A stretch of DNA of 64,000 nucleotides from JAGOBP01 sp964550855 (GTDB lineage: Bacteria; Chloroflexota; Anaerolineae; Fen-1058), in assembly GCA_964550855.1 (NCBI GenBank), contig CAZKBQ010000001.1, positions 124,001 to 188,000 of the forward strand. Direction: 5' to 3'. The notes beneath the pieces were generated by a model. The model was not told the DNA's origin, did not search any database, and saw nothing but the letters and a program-made list of their open reading frames with translations. Made by a program: the position numbers and the translations under genes. Positions 8,045 to 16,297 of the stretch are shown one piece after another; within the stretch, counting starts at the first letter, position 1, and every line of letters begins with the position of its first letter.

Positions 8045-8530
8045 GTGGCCAAGCAATCTCGCAAAGTGCCGCCGAAGAAATCGGCCGGCTTTCCCATCTG
8101 GCTGCCGTTGATGATTGTGGCCGGCGTGATGTTGATCGCGGCGGCGATGTTGAGCAACAATGGCTCGTCTGCCACGTCAGCCGGACCTGCGGCCGACGGG
8201 ACGCCCACGTTGTCCGTCAACGTCGAGCGGATCGATCTGGGCGATGTGCCGCTGGGCCAGACGGTCAGCGCGGCGTTTGAACTAACCAACACCGGCGACG
8301 CGCCGCTGCGTCTGAAAGAGAAGCCTTACATCGAAGTCGCAGCGGGATGTTGACCGCCAGTGCCGACCATCGGTACGATGGTCCTCATGCCCGGTCAAAA
8401 GACCACGTTGGCGATGTCGTTCATGATGCACGGCGATATGGGCGGTCCGCACGACTTTCGTGTACACGTGCGCACCAATGATCCGCAGCAGCCGGATAAG
8501 GTACTGCAAGTGTTGTCCAACTGGCAGTAG
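8045..8530 (+). CDS. DUF1573-like membrane protein with in-frame TGA: candidate selenoprotein
   Basis: Read through TGA 8351-8353, the frame is open to TAG 8528-8530, giving about 161 residues. GTG 8045 is the better start: AGGAGG (8032-8037) lies 7 nt before it but touches ATG 8039. Residues: a basic N-terminus, one helix (WLPLMIVAGVMLIAAAML) and an extracytoplasmic immunoglobulin-like DUF1573 domain (ERIDLGDVPLGQ, FELTNTGDAPL). The TGA sits in the context AAGC-TGA-PPVPTIG, where I recall relatives carrying Cys-Cys-Pro-Pro, so it would encode Sec next to Cys. After TGA the protein still looks like the family: MPGQKTTLAMSF, the metal-ligand-rich MMHGDMGGPHDF, then RTNDPQQPDK and VLSNWQ. A SECIS-like hairpin follows the TGA. 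A Cys-Sec pair could be a redox or metal centre. The alternative is a nonsense-mutated pseudogene. Confidence 0.8.
8351..8383 (+). promoter_or_regulatory. Candidate bacterial SECIS element
   Basis: TGA 8351-8353 is followed by 11 unpaired nt, then a perfect 8-bp stem: GACCATCG (8365-8372) pairs with CGATGGTC (8376-8383) around loop GTA (8373-8375). Bacterial SECIS elements are known to lie just after the UGA, with a short upper stem and a G among the first two loop bases 16-37 nt from the UGA. Here the loop G is the 20th base after the TGA. The hairpin sits inside coding sequence whose frame continues afterwards. Confidence 0.75.
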
Positions 8531-8596
8531 CCTCAAACGGTTTGCCGTGTGCGCGCGAGACGCGTCGAAGTCGGCAGAATGCGTTGTGGCAAACGC

Positions 8597-8653
8597 GGAA
8601 GACCTCGTAGAAGGCGAGTTGGCTGGAACGGCTCGCCAGTCTACAGGTCTTCC
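8597..8653. repeat. Long palindromic hairpin between convergent genes
   Basis: Nested inverted repeats form one long stem: GGAAGACCT (8597-8605) with AGGTCTTCC (8645-8653), GTAG (8607-8610) with CTAC (8641-8644), and GGCGAG (8613-8618) with CTCGCC (8632-8637). It lies between the stop of the candidate selenoprotein gene (8530) and the stop of the leftward gene at 8700, so it could end transcription in both directions. It lacks a T-run and may equally be a dispersed repeat. Confidence 0.6.
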
Positions 8654-8699
8654 TGGTTTGAAGGGTTAGCGGGCCGCCGGCGCCAGACGGGTATTCCGG

Positions 8700-10040
8700 C
8701 TATCGGGGTGGCTCAGACACCGTCACGCTAAATGTCCACGGCCCGACAAGGCGTTTTTCGGCCGCCTGTTCAAGCGCTTGAAAGGCGATCTGATTCGCTT
8801 CGACGTCGCTGAGGGCGGCAGGCTTGCGCGTGATGGTCAGTCGTGCCCCGTGCTGCTGTGTGCTGTACTCGAATTCGATACCCTGTGCGGCCACTGAAGC
8901 GTTGGCGCGTGCGATTGCTTCGGCAGGAATGACTTCTGGCAGCGAAGTATGCAGCGCGTCAACAGTCAGGGTTAATGGGCCGGTGGTGTTCAAGTAAGAC
9001 GCGGGATAGTCGATCAACACGCAGCGTTGATCACGGGCGCTATTGAGGTCAGCCTTATCGGTTGCCAAACGGACAGCTGTCTGTGAGATCGTCGGCGCTG
9101 AGCCGATTTGCACGTGCGACTCGATCTGCCAGTCGGACTGATCGGGCAGTTGATAACACACGTGGGCTTGGTCATACGACGGCGTGAGATGGATGTCGTG
9201 CAGCACGATCGTCACGCCGTTCGCCGACACTGATTGATCGGCTCGAATGAGCGTGCCTTCGTAGACAGGCAGATCAATTTTGAATTGGAAGTCGCCAATC
9301 AGCGCGATCGGCGTCAGCGGCACGGGACCGGGTTCGGGCGTTGCATCCGGCAGCATGACCGGCACACTGGTATCGCCGAGTTTGACATCGATGGTGAGCT
9401 GCAGCAATTGATCGGCAACGAGCGGCTGATAACTAATCGCGGTGACGTCAATCGTGCCGGGTTCGGCGGGATGTATCTCGGTCGATTGCGATGAGCCGTT
9501 GAGTCCAAAGAGCGTACCTCGATCGTCGCCGAATGTGATCGGGTTGATCAGGAAACCCGGTTTAACGCCGGCCGGCGGCTGCAAGCCACGCACAGTCAGG
9601 CCAATGGCCACGCGGCTTTCATCGGCATACGCCCAGTTGAGCGTGACTGTCACTGCGCCGATCTGCTGCGCGGCCAGCGCAGAAACCGATGGGGCGTCGA
9701 AGGCCGATCGGCTTGGTGACGAAGCCGTGCTGGCGGCCGTTGGTTTGATCGGAATTGGGCTGGCCGCCTGATCAAGATCAGTCACCAGGCCGGCATCGTT
9801 GACGGCTTGCAAGCCGGGATCGGCCATGATCCGATAGAGCGCGTAGGCGACGGTGGTGAGGGTGAGCAGCGCGGCCAATACCAACGCGATGGTCCAGGCC
9901 AGTCTCAACGGGCGATGAAGCACGGCCTGAGGCCGCACCTGCAATTGCAGACGCGGCCAGAGATTAACGTTGTCGGCCACGTGCTGCTGTGCGATGTCAG
10001 CCAGGACGTGTTGAAGGACGGAACGGCGGGGCACAGTCAT
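8700..10040 (-). CDS. Membrane-anchored ECF sigma partner, DUF4179-like
   Basis: 446 residues from ATG 10040, which overlaps the sigma-factor stop by 4 bp (ATGA). A cytoplasmic N-terminus of about 45 residues (two predicted helices) precedes one membrane helix (about 48-70, AWTIALVLAALLTLTTVAYAL). A long extracytoplasmic part starts with DPGLQAVNDAGLVTDLDQ and NWAYADESRVAIGLTVRG, the pattern of DUF4179 regions found in proteins encoded beside ECF sigma factors. It probably binds and restrains the sigma factor until the outer domain senses a signal. No zinc-finger motif (HxxxCxxC) is visible in the cytoplasmic part, unlike the other sigma partner at 19867-21903. Confidence 0.75.
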   Translation of the reverse strand: MTVPRRSVLQHVLADIAQQHVADNVNLWPRLQLQVRPQAVLHRPLRLAWTIALVLAALLTLTTVAYALYRIMADPGLQAVNDAGLVTDLDQAASPIPIKPTAASTASSPSRSAFDAPSVSALAAQQIGAVTVTLNWAYADESRVAIGLTVRGLQPPAGVKPGFLINPITFGDDRGTLFGLNGSSQSTEIHPAEPGTIDVTAISYQPLVADQLLQLTIDVKLGDTSVPVMLPDATPEPGPVPLTPIALIGDFQFKIDLPVYEGTLIRADQSVSANGVTIVLHDIHLTPSYDQAHVCYQLPDQSDWQIESHVQIGSAPTISQTAVRLATDKADLNSARDQRCVLIDYPASYLNTTGPLTLTVDALHTSLPEVIPAEAIARANASVAAQGIEFEYSTQQHGARLTITRKPAALSDVEANQIAFQALEQAAEKRLVGPWTFSVTVSEPPR

Positions 10041-10594
10041 AGCGAACTCCTCTCGGGCGCCAGTAGATCGCGCAGGCGTTGGCGGGCGGCGTTGAGCAGC
10101 CACTTGACCGTACCGCGCGAGACGGCGAGTTCATCGGACATTTCGCGTTCGGTCAAGCTCAGATAATAACGTTGCACGATGACCGCGCGCTGGCGCGGGG
10201 AAAGTCGCCGCAGCGCGGCCCAAACCCGGTGCTGCAGCTCGGCCGCTTCGGCCCGGGCTTCCGGCAAATTCTCAAGTTCGACGAGTTGATCAAACGATGA
10301 TTCGTCGTCGTCTGTGTCAATCGGCGAGTGCCTGGCTCGGCGCTGCGCGGCTTTGATGGCGTTGTGGCAGACGCTGCGCATGAACCAGGGTTCGAAAGGG
10401 CGGCGTTCGTCGAACGATCGAATATGGCGGTAGAGCGCCAGGAAGGTATCTTGAACGACATCTTGGGCCAGCGGCTCGTCGTGCACGATCAAGAAGGCGG
10501 CTCGAAGCGCCTGGCTTTGATAACGCAGCACCAGTTGTTCCAAACCGCCGATGTCGCCGCGCTTCAAGCGTTGAATGGCGTCGCTGTCGTTCAT
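10037..10594 (-). CDS. ECF-type RNA polymerase sigma factor
   Basis: 185 residues. Region 2 spans about 20-90 (DEPLAQDVVQDTFLALYRHI, then RPFEPWFMRSVCHNA). Region 4 spans about 120-175 (LRRLSPRQRAVIVQRYYLSL, then TEREMSDELAVSRGTVKWLL). It directs RNA polymerase to a small regulon in response to an envelope signal. The next gene overlaps it by 4 bp and encodes its likely membrane partner. Upstream on the same strand is a run of lipoprotein genes ending at 10703, with a weak hairpin between. Confidence 0.92.
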   Translation of the reverse strand: MNDSDAIQRLKRGDIGGLEQLVLRYQSQALRAAFLIVHDEPLAQDVVQDTFLALYRHIRSFDERRPFEPWFMRSVCHNAIKAAQRRARHSPIDTDDDESSFDQLVELENLPEARAEAAELQHRVWAALRRLSPRQRAVIVQRYYLSLTEREMSDELAVSRGTVKWLLNAARQRLRDLLAPERSSL

Positions 10595-10670
10595 TCACCA
10601 CCTTTGAGCAGTTGAGTGTGAGGCATCTACTGGATATATCTGTTTCGCGGGCAAAAGGTTGGGGGCAAAG

Positions 10671-10699
10671 CGAGCGAGTGGGGCGCACGCGCTCGCTCG
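10671..10699 (-). terminator. Hairpin after the 10703-11980 lipoprotein gene
   Basis: CGAGCGAG (10671-10678) pairs with CTCGCTCG (10692-10699). On the minus strand it is followed by CTTTGCCCCC, a poor T-tract. It may separate the lipoprotein run from the sigma gene. Confidence 0.35.
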
Positions 10700-10702
10700 A
10701 GG

Positions 10703-11980
10703 TCACGGGGCCATCAGCCAGATCTCCGGCGCATTGCCGCCGATCACGCGCAGCCAGTGGACGCCCGGCGCAAGATACGATCCAGACGGCGCGTCAAACA
10801 ACTGCGCCTGCCCCGGCTGAAGTTGAACATTGAACTGCGCCAGCTGCACTTGAACCGCCGCCGCCGTGGCATTGACCACCTGCAGGCGTTGGTTGCCGGT
10901 CACCTTTACACACCGGGGCGAGGGCACATCAGTACTGATACTGACCGCGATCACTTCACCCGCTGTCGGATCACAAATCCCGGCGGCGGGCTGAGCACTA
11001 TCGGGCGGCTTGAGATTGCCCGTCACGGCGATATCGACTGGCGCGCTGACTGCCTCAGCCAGGTAAGCGGGGCCGGGAAAGTCGATATGCACCTCAAACG
11101 ACACGTTGGCCTGCAAGGAGCCAGATCCGATCTGCGCGGCTTGCAGCACAAACTCGACGCTATCCGCTTGCCCCGGCGCGACGATCAAATCATGCGTGAC
11201 CGAAGCGGGCACCGGCGGAATGAATAACGGCTGCCCTTGCGGCGCGTGCACGCGCAGCGTGAATTGAGGCCGGCCCAACGCGACACAACCTTGATTCAAC
11301 AGTGTCACCTGCACCACCAGCTGCTGGCTGAGTTGCACACTCTGCGCCGAAGATTGAACCACCGCCGACGCGGTATGCGTTGGACACGGCGGCGTCGGCG
11401 ATGGTGGAGGCGGGAAATTCGTGAGAATCAACAAGACAACAGACGATTGCCGCGTCCCATTGATGTAAACGGCTTCGGCCCACAAGTGCGATCCACCACG
11501 CGGCGTTTGCCAGAGCCACGACCAGCCATCGCCGCCGTTCGTATCGGCGAATTCCAGCTGTGGTGTTGCGCCGGTGCCGGTGGGCGCAGTGAAGAACTCA
11601 ACGCGCAGCGCACCGGGCGCCACAACCGAGACTTGCGCCGGGCCAGTCAGCCACGCGTTACTGCCATCCATTTGCGAGGGCGTCACGGCGATCGACACTG
11701 CCAGTGGTGGAAGCGGTGTTGGCGCGCTGTACGTAAACGTCGGCGGGGCGGGCGTTGAGGGTGGCGCGATGGTGAGCGTCGGCGACGGAAAAGGCGTTGT
11801 TGATGACGACGGTGATGCCAACGGCGACGCGGCGCGGGTGGGTGTCTGCCCGACCGGCATCACGGTCCCGATCAGTTCGAAGGGCGCGTTCGGAGCCGCC
11901 GGCATAATCGGAGTGGGTGACGAAACGCAGGCGGCGCACAGCACGATCAGGATCAGGCTGACAGACATGAGTTTGCTCAT
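10703..11980 (-). CDS. Lipoprotein of unknown function with Pro/Thr/Ser-rich stalk
   Basis: 425 residues. Lipobox LCAAC at about Cys18. After the lipidated Cys comes a low-complexity stalk rich in Thr, Ser and Pro (about 45-95). It is followed by beta-rich segments, including a CARDB-like stretch (SAQSVQLSQQLVVQVTLLNQ), where such domains serve adhesion or binding on the cell surface. The C-terminus (CVKVTGNQRLQVVN, ending WLRVIGGNAPEIWLMAP) looks like another small beta domain. No catalytic motif is visible. It overlaps the cupin gene start by 4 bp (11977-11980), so both are probably translated together. Confidence 0.75.
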   Translation of the reverse strand: MSKLMSVSLILIVLCAACVSSPTPIMPAAPNAPFELIGTVMPVGQTPTRAASPLASPSSSTTPFPSPTLTIAPPSTPAPPTFTYSAPTPLPPLAVSIAVTPSQMDGSNAWLTGPAQVSVVAPGALRVEFFTAPTGTGATPQLEFADTNGGDGWSWLWQTPRGGSHLWAEAVYINGTRQSSVVLLILTNFPPPPSPTPPCPTHTASAVVQSSAQSVQLSQQLVVQVTLLNQGCVALGRPQFTLRVHAPQGQPLFIPPVPASVTHDLIVAPGQADSVEFVLQAAQIGSGSLQANVSFEVHIDFPGPAYLAEAVSAPVDIAVTGNLKPPDSAQPAAGICDPTAGEVIAVSISTDVPSPRCVKVTGNQRLQVVNATAAAVQVQLAQFNVQLQPGQAQLFDAPSGSYLAPGVHWLRVIGGNAPEIWLMAP

Positions 11981-12351
11981 GATCGATTGGCCGTTTCAAC
12001 CGGCGGCATCACTTCGGCCGGATTCAGCGTGTGGCTTTCAATCATGATCGCCGTCAAACCCGTCTCGGTCGTCGTCTCATGCCATTCACCCTGCCGCCAA
12101 TAAGCAGCGTGGCCGACGGCGACTGACATGCGCTCCTCGGTCTCGCCGCGCACCCAGCCTTCACCCTGCACGATCAACAGCAGTTGATCGATGGCGGCCC
12201 GGTGATGGCCGATTTTCCCGCCAGGTCCAAGATAGGCACAACTCACGCGCGTTTCGGCTGTCAGGCGCGCGACCTTCGCCATGACGAAATTCACACTGTC
12301 AAACGCCTCAATTTCTCGGCCCGCTGCAGCATCAAACCGAAATACTTGCAT
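11977..12351 (-). CDS. Small cupin-fold protein
   Basis: 124 residues, one cupin domain. Motif 1 is weak (GPGGKIGHHRAAIDQLLLIVQG, with H49-H50 and Gln where many cupins have Glu). Motif 2 is also loose (VGHAAYWRQGEWHE). Cupins of this size bind small ligands or metals and range from isomerases to regulators. It is predicted cytoplasmic, which is odd in the middle of a lipoprotein run. The stop overlaps the start of the next lipoprotein gene by 4 bp. The substrate is unknown. Confidence 0.8.
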   Translation of the reverse strand: MQVFRFDAAAGREIEAFDSVNFVMAKVARLTAETRVSCAYLGPGGKIGHHRAAIDQLLLIVQGEGWVRGETEERMSVAVGHAAYWRQGEWHETTTETGLTAIMIESHTLNPAEVMPPVETANRS

Positions 12352-12366
12352 AGCGTCACTCCGTCC

Positions 12367-14145
12367 TCAGGGTTTTTCAAGATCGCCTGTTTTTGCGGCG
12401 GTCTGTGTCGTCAAGTCGAGCGTGTATATTCCCGCCGGGCTGCCTCGCATGCAGGCGAATTGGAGACCAACCGCCAACTGCGTCGAGTTAAGCCAGACAC
12501 CGGGCGCAGGTCTGTTCGCTGTGGTAACAGGATAGACCGCCGAATCGCTCGCTTCATTCCTGGGCAAGCCCGCAAAATCATCCAATCGATGCAGCGCGAT
12601 CCGTTGCCCCGTGCCATCCAGTTCAACGATGGCCAGGCTTTGATCAACCACGCAGGCATCGTACCAGCCCGTCCCGGACAGCACGGCGATATATCGCCCG
12701 TCCGGCGAGACGCTGGGCGTATGCAAGTTTTCCGCTGCCGTGCCGATTAAGTGGTGTTCGCCGCTAACGGCATCGACGATCCATAATTCATCGCGCATGC
12801 CGATCGTGCCCGCCGACAGCATTTGCTTGCTGCGATCGCGGTTGCTATAGACCAGATGGATTCCGTCTGGCAACCAAGCCAGGCTGGAAATCTCGTTGGC
12901 AGTCAAGAGAGTGCGCCTTGTCCCGTCGGACTCCAGAATGATCAGTTTTCTGGGATCGTCCACGACCGCTGTACGCGAGCCGATCGGCGAGGCAAGCGAA
13001 GTGGGCCCGTTTCTTTTCAGGACTTCAAACGAAATGTTGCCCGGAAGCTCAAGAATGTGTTGTACCTGACCGTCAATCGATAACTTGAGCGCGTAACGTC
13101 CTGGCTCAAGCCCTTGCTCAAAGTCATACACTGAGACATCCGATATAACGCCGGTCGCGCCGTATCTGGCAAAATCCCACGGCTCTTCGCGCGTCAACCA
13201 GAGTTCGCCGTTGCGATACCAATCGCGTCGCACCATCGGTCCTGGACGCATATTGCCGTAAGTCCAAAAAGCAAAGACCTGGCGCGTGCCGCCTGGAAAG
13301 ACGCGCTGGGCCTTCGCTCGATTGGGGATCGTGGCAAAGTCTATCGCTGGCGAGAACCATGGCTTGGGCAATTCGGGCGCGGTCGATGCCGGCGGATTAA
13401 TCGCTCTGAGCCAGCCCACTGGTGGTAGGATGAATTCGCCTGATACCGTCTGCCAAACCCTATACGCCGATTCCACATCAATGAACCGCACGATTCCTTC
13501 CTCATCCACCAATAGGATGATATCTCCAGGCCCAGCGGTGCTGCCAAAGACGAGGGCATACCTGGCCGGCAACCACCAATCTTCACCTTGAATGGATACT
13601 ACGACGTTTCGCAAGACTGCAACCAGGCGGCAGTCTAAACATCCAGCACCCAGTTCATCGCTGCGCAGCGCCATCCCTTCGGATATCCCTAACGTTGGCA
13701 CAGCTTCGACCAGTGTGCCCGGCGCTTCACCCGATCGGCACTTTGGCGGCCCGCCAAATCCTTCAGCGGTTGTGCAGCCGACCCGGACGAAGTGAACGAG
13801 ATCGCGCACGCGATCGGGATCGTTCCCCAGCATCGCGTCGATGATCGCGTCGAGATGAGCGATACCTGTCCGGGTATCAGGTGGATAACCAATATCTGCC
13901 GCCACAAGTGTCTCCGTACTTGTAGGCGTAACGGCGATTGTCGGCGGCGCCAGTGTCCGCGTCAGGGTTATTGGCGTAACCGTCGGGCGAGGCTCAAGCA
14001 CTGCCTTTTGTGCCGAGGGCGATTGGGAAGGCTCCATACGTTGGCAAGCAGTGAGAGCCATGATCAATGCCAATACCAGGCCCAATTGGATGGCGGGCCG
14101 CGATCCGAAAGCGAGTATCATTGCCAGGTTGAGTCTATGCAACAT
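12367..14145 (-). CDS. Lipoprotein with C-terminal beta-propeller-like (TolB/WD40-like) repeats
   Basis: 592 residues. ATG 14145 has GAGGG 5 nt upstream. The signal peptide ends in lipobox LTAC (about Cys34). A Thr/Pro-rich linker leads to a domain of unknown type with several Cys (GCTTAEGFGGPPKC, CLDC). The last third holds beta-propeller-type motifs (SLAWLPDGIHLVYSNRD, PSVSPDGRYIAVLSG), as in TolB-like and WD40-like repeats. It is probably a surface sensor or binding protein. It is followed by the cupin gene after 15 bp. Confidence 0.75.
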   Translation of the reverse strand: MLHRLNLAMILAFGSRPAIQLGLVLALIMALTACQRMEPSQSPSAQKAVLEPRPTVTPITLTRTLAPPTIAVTPTSTETLVAADIGYPPDTRTGIAHLDAIIDAMLGNDPDRVRDLVHFVRVGCTTAEGFGGPPKCRSGEAPGTLVEAVPTLGISEGMALRSDELGAGCLDCRLVAVLRNVVVSIQGEDWWLPARYALVFGSTAGPGDIILLVDEEGIVRFIDVESAYRVWQTVSGEFILPPVGWLRAINPPASTAPELPKPWFSPAIDFATIPNRAKAQRVFPGGTRQVFAFWTYGNMRPGPMVRRDWYRNGELWLTREEPWDFARYGATGVISDVSVYDFEQGLEPGRYALKLSIDGQVQHILELPGNISFEVLKRNGPTSLASPIGSRTAVVDDPRKLIILESDGTRRTLLTANEISSLAWLPDGIHLVYSNRDRSKQMLSAGTIGMRDELWIVDAVSGEHHLIGTAAENLHTPSVSPDGRYIAVLSGTGWYDACVVDQSLAIVELDGTGQRIALHRLDDFAGLPRNEASDSAVYPVTTANRPAPGVWLNSTQLAVGLQFACMRGSPAGIYTLDLTTQTAAKTGDLEKP

Positions 14146-14220
14146 GTTTCCCTCTTATGTTGTAAGGAATTATCAGTTACCGTGATTGCCAAGATGATCA
14201 TCTATTGTCATGGCTGGCGC

Positions 14221-16266
14221 CTACGGTACTTGCGAAGCCGCTGGCTTGAGAGTAGAGGGCAGCGCTGCCGGCGTCGGCAATGACGAATCGATAGCCGCTG
14301 GCGTGGCGGTCGGTTGCGGCGATATGGCCGCGAACTGGACGGCTGCCGGATCGATACGTGTTACCGTTCCAGTCCGATCGCCCACCCAGATCGATCCATC
14401 AGGGGCAAAGGCAATTTGCGTGATGTTATCCGGCAAGTTGCTGGCCAGTTGCCATTGAGCCCCGCCAAAGCGCATTACGCCGCGCTCGGTGATGGCCCAC
14501 ACATCGCCGTCAGGCGCGCTCACCAGATCATCGATCCGATCAAATGGCAAATCTGTAAATGTCTGGGAAGCGTTGCCGGTGTAGCGAACGAGCGAGTTAT
14601 CATCCTTGATCCCCCACACTGATCCGTCGCCAGCGGAGAGCAGCTGGCGAACGGCAGCCCGCTCCACGATCGTCCACTGCGTCCCATCGAAACGCGCCAC
14701 GTATTGCGAGCCTTGCGTGCCCTCCCAGCCCGAGGCCCAAAGCGTACCGTCAGTTGCAACTTCGACGGAACTAATCAACCGATCGATAATTGTCCATTCG
14801 CCGTTACGATAACGCGCCAGTTTAAAACCTGCCGCGATCCAGGCCGCGCCATCCGAAGTGAACGCTACATCGTAAACATTGCCATGCAACTGATCACAGT
14901 TCTCGATCACGGTCTGCCAGACTTGCCCATCGAAGCGCAGCAAGCTGCAGCCCATACCCGCCCACAGCGATCCATCGGGGGCGACTCTTAGCAATTGAAC
15001 AGTTGCCTCAGACATGAAGCGCGTTTGTTGACCTTGTGCCTCGTGTATAATGCCGCCGCGACGCGGATAGAAGTCGAAGTTGCCGAAGGAATACCACACC
15101 GCGCCATCAGATGTGACGACGAGATTGGTCACAGGCAGCTGCGGTATCGGCGTGACCGATGGACTGGGCGCCGGCCCGGCGGGCTGCGCCGGGGCGTTGG
15201 AATCAGGTGTAAACGTGGGAAACGGTGTCGGCGTTGGCAGCGGCGTTACCGCCACGATCGACTGGCCGGTTGTCGGTTGATAGCGCAACAGCTGGCCGCC
15301 ACGTCCACCAAGCCACAACGTTCCATCGGGTGCGAAGGCCATCTGCGTGAAATCGCCGGGGATGCCTGTGTCGTATCGCCACTGCGCACCGTCGAAGCGA
15401 GCCACACCTTGAAGTGTCAAAGCCCACGGAATTCCATCCGGGGCAATGGCGACATTGAACCAGTCCTTTGTTGGAATGGCTACCGTGTTCCAACTTTGAC
15501 CGTCAAAGTGCGTCAGCTGAGAATTCCCGTGATCGAAGTCTCGTTCGGTGAGCCACAGCGAGCCATCACTGTCATAAACAAGACTGCCTGCGAATGGTTG
15601 CTTGACTTTGGTCCAGCTCGATCCATCGAAGCGCGCGAGATATACACCCTCGCCATCCAGCCCGGTGGCCCATACGCTGCCGTTGCGCGTCGTCACCAGA
15701 AAACCGGATAGATTGCTGTAACGCGTCCACTGCTGATCCTTATAGCGAGCCACGCCCGCTGATGTGCCCACCCACACACTTCCGTCTGGCGTGAAGGCGA
15801 AATCGATCACCGGGCCACCAATCGAATCACAAGCGCTGCGATCGTTGAGAATTGTCCATTGACGACCATCGTAACGCGCGACACCGCAGAATGCGCCGAC
15901 CCATACTGATCCATCAGGTGCGATCCGCAAAGCTTGCACATTGTCACCGGGCAAACCATCGTCGGTCGTAAAATGCGCCAACTGCCCCTCATAATAACGA
16001 CTCAGCCCGCCGCCGGCCGGACGTTCCCAAACGTAGTTGCCAAAGCTAAACCACACCGCGCCATCGGGTGCGACGGCGAGACGACTCATTGACATGGCAC
16101 CATCCGGCGACTTCACTGGCGTTGCGCCATACGGTGCGCCGACGTCGATCGTGGGCGTGAGCGTTGGCCGATCGGGTTGTGGTGTTGCCCGCGGTGTTGG
16201 CGCGCAACCGACCGACAGCACGATCAGCATCAGCGCGGTCACAGCGTGTTTAAGGCAGAGGTTCAT
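14221..16266 (-). CDS. Lipoprotein with two seven-blade sensor propellers
   Basis: 681 residues from ATG 16266 (GAGG 5 nt upstream); the frame is open further upstream, but only this start gives a signal peptide with lipobox LSVGC. About fourteen repeats of the form APDGSVWVG are visible, seven on each side of a Pro/Thr-rich linker (TPTPFPTFTPD). Each half opens alike: DGAVWFSFGNYVW and DGAVWYSFGNFDF. This is the pattern of two-component regulator propeller or streptogramin-lyase-like repeats and points to internal duplication. Unlike hybrid two-component sensors it ends without a membrane helix or kinase, so it is likely an outer-face binding protein. Confidence 0.82.
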   Translation of the reverse strand: MNLCLKHAVTALMLIVLSVGCAPTPRATPQPDRPTLTPTIDVGAPYGATPVKSPDGAMSMSRLAVAPDGAVWFSFGNYVWERPAGGGLSRYYEGQLAHFTTDDGLPGDNVQALRIAPDGSVWVGAFCGVARYDGRQWTILNDRSACDSIGGPVIDFAFTPDGSVWVGTSAGVARYKDQQWTRYSNLSGFLVTTRNGSVWATGLDGEGVYLARFDGSSWTKVKQPFAGSLVYDSDGSLWLTERDFDHGNSQLTHFDGQSWNTVAIPTKDWFNVAIAPDGIPWALTLQGVARFDGAQWRYDTGIPGDFTQMAFAPDGTLWLGGRGGQLLRYQPTTGQSIVAVTPLPTPTPFPTFTPDSNAPAQPAGPAPSPSVTPIPQLPVTNLVVTSDGAVWYSFGNFDFYPRRGGIIHEAQGQQTRFMSEATVQLLRVAPDGSLWAGMGCSLLRFDGQVWQTVIENCDQLHGNVYDVAFTSDGAAWIAAGFKLARYRNGEWTIIDRLISSVEVATDGTLWASGWEGTQGSQYVARFDGTQWTIVERAAVRQLLSAGDGSVWGIKDDNSLVRYTGNASQTFTDLPFDRIDDLVSAPDGDVWAITERGVMRFGGAQWQLASNLPDNITQIAFAPDGSIWVGDRTGTVTRIDPAAVQFAAISPQPTATPAAIDSSLPTPAALPSTLKPAASQVP

Positions 16267-16297
16267 TTCATCCTCACTGCGGCACAGCTTGATGCAA

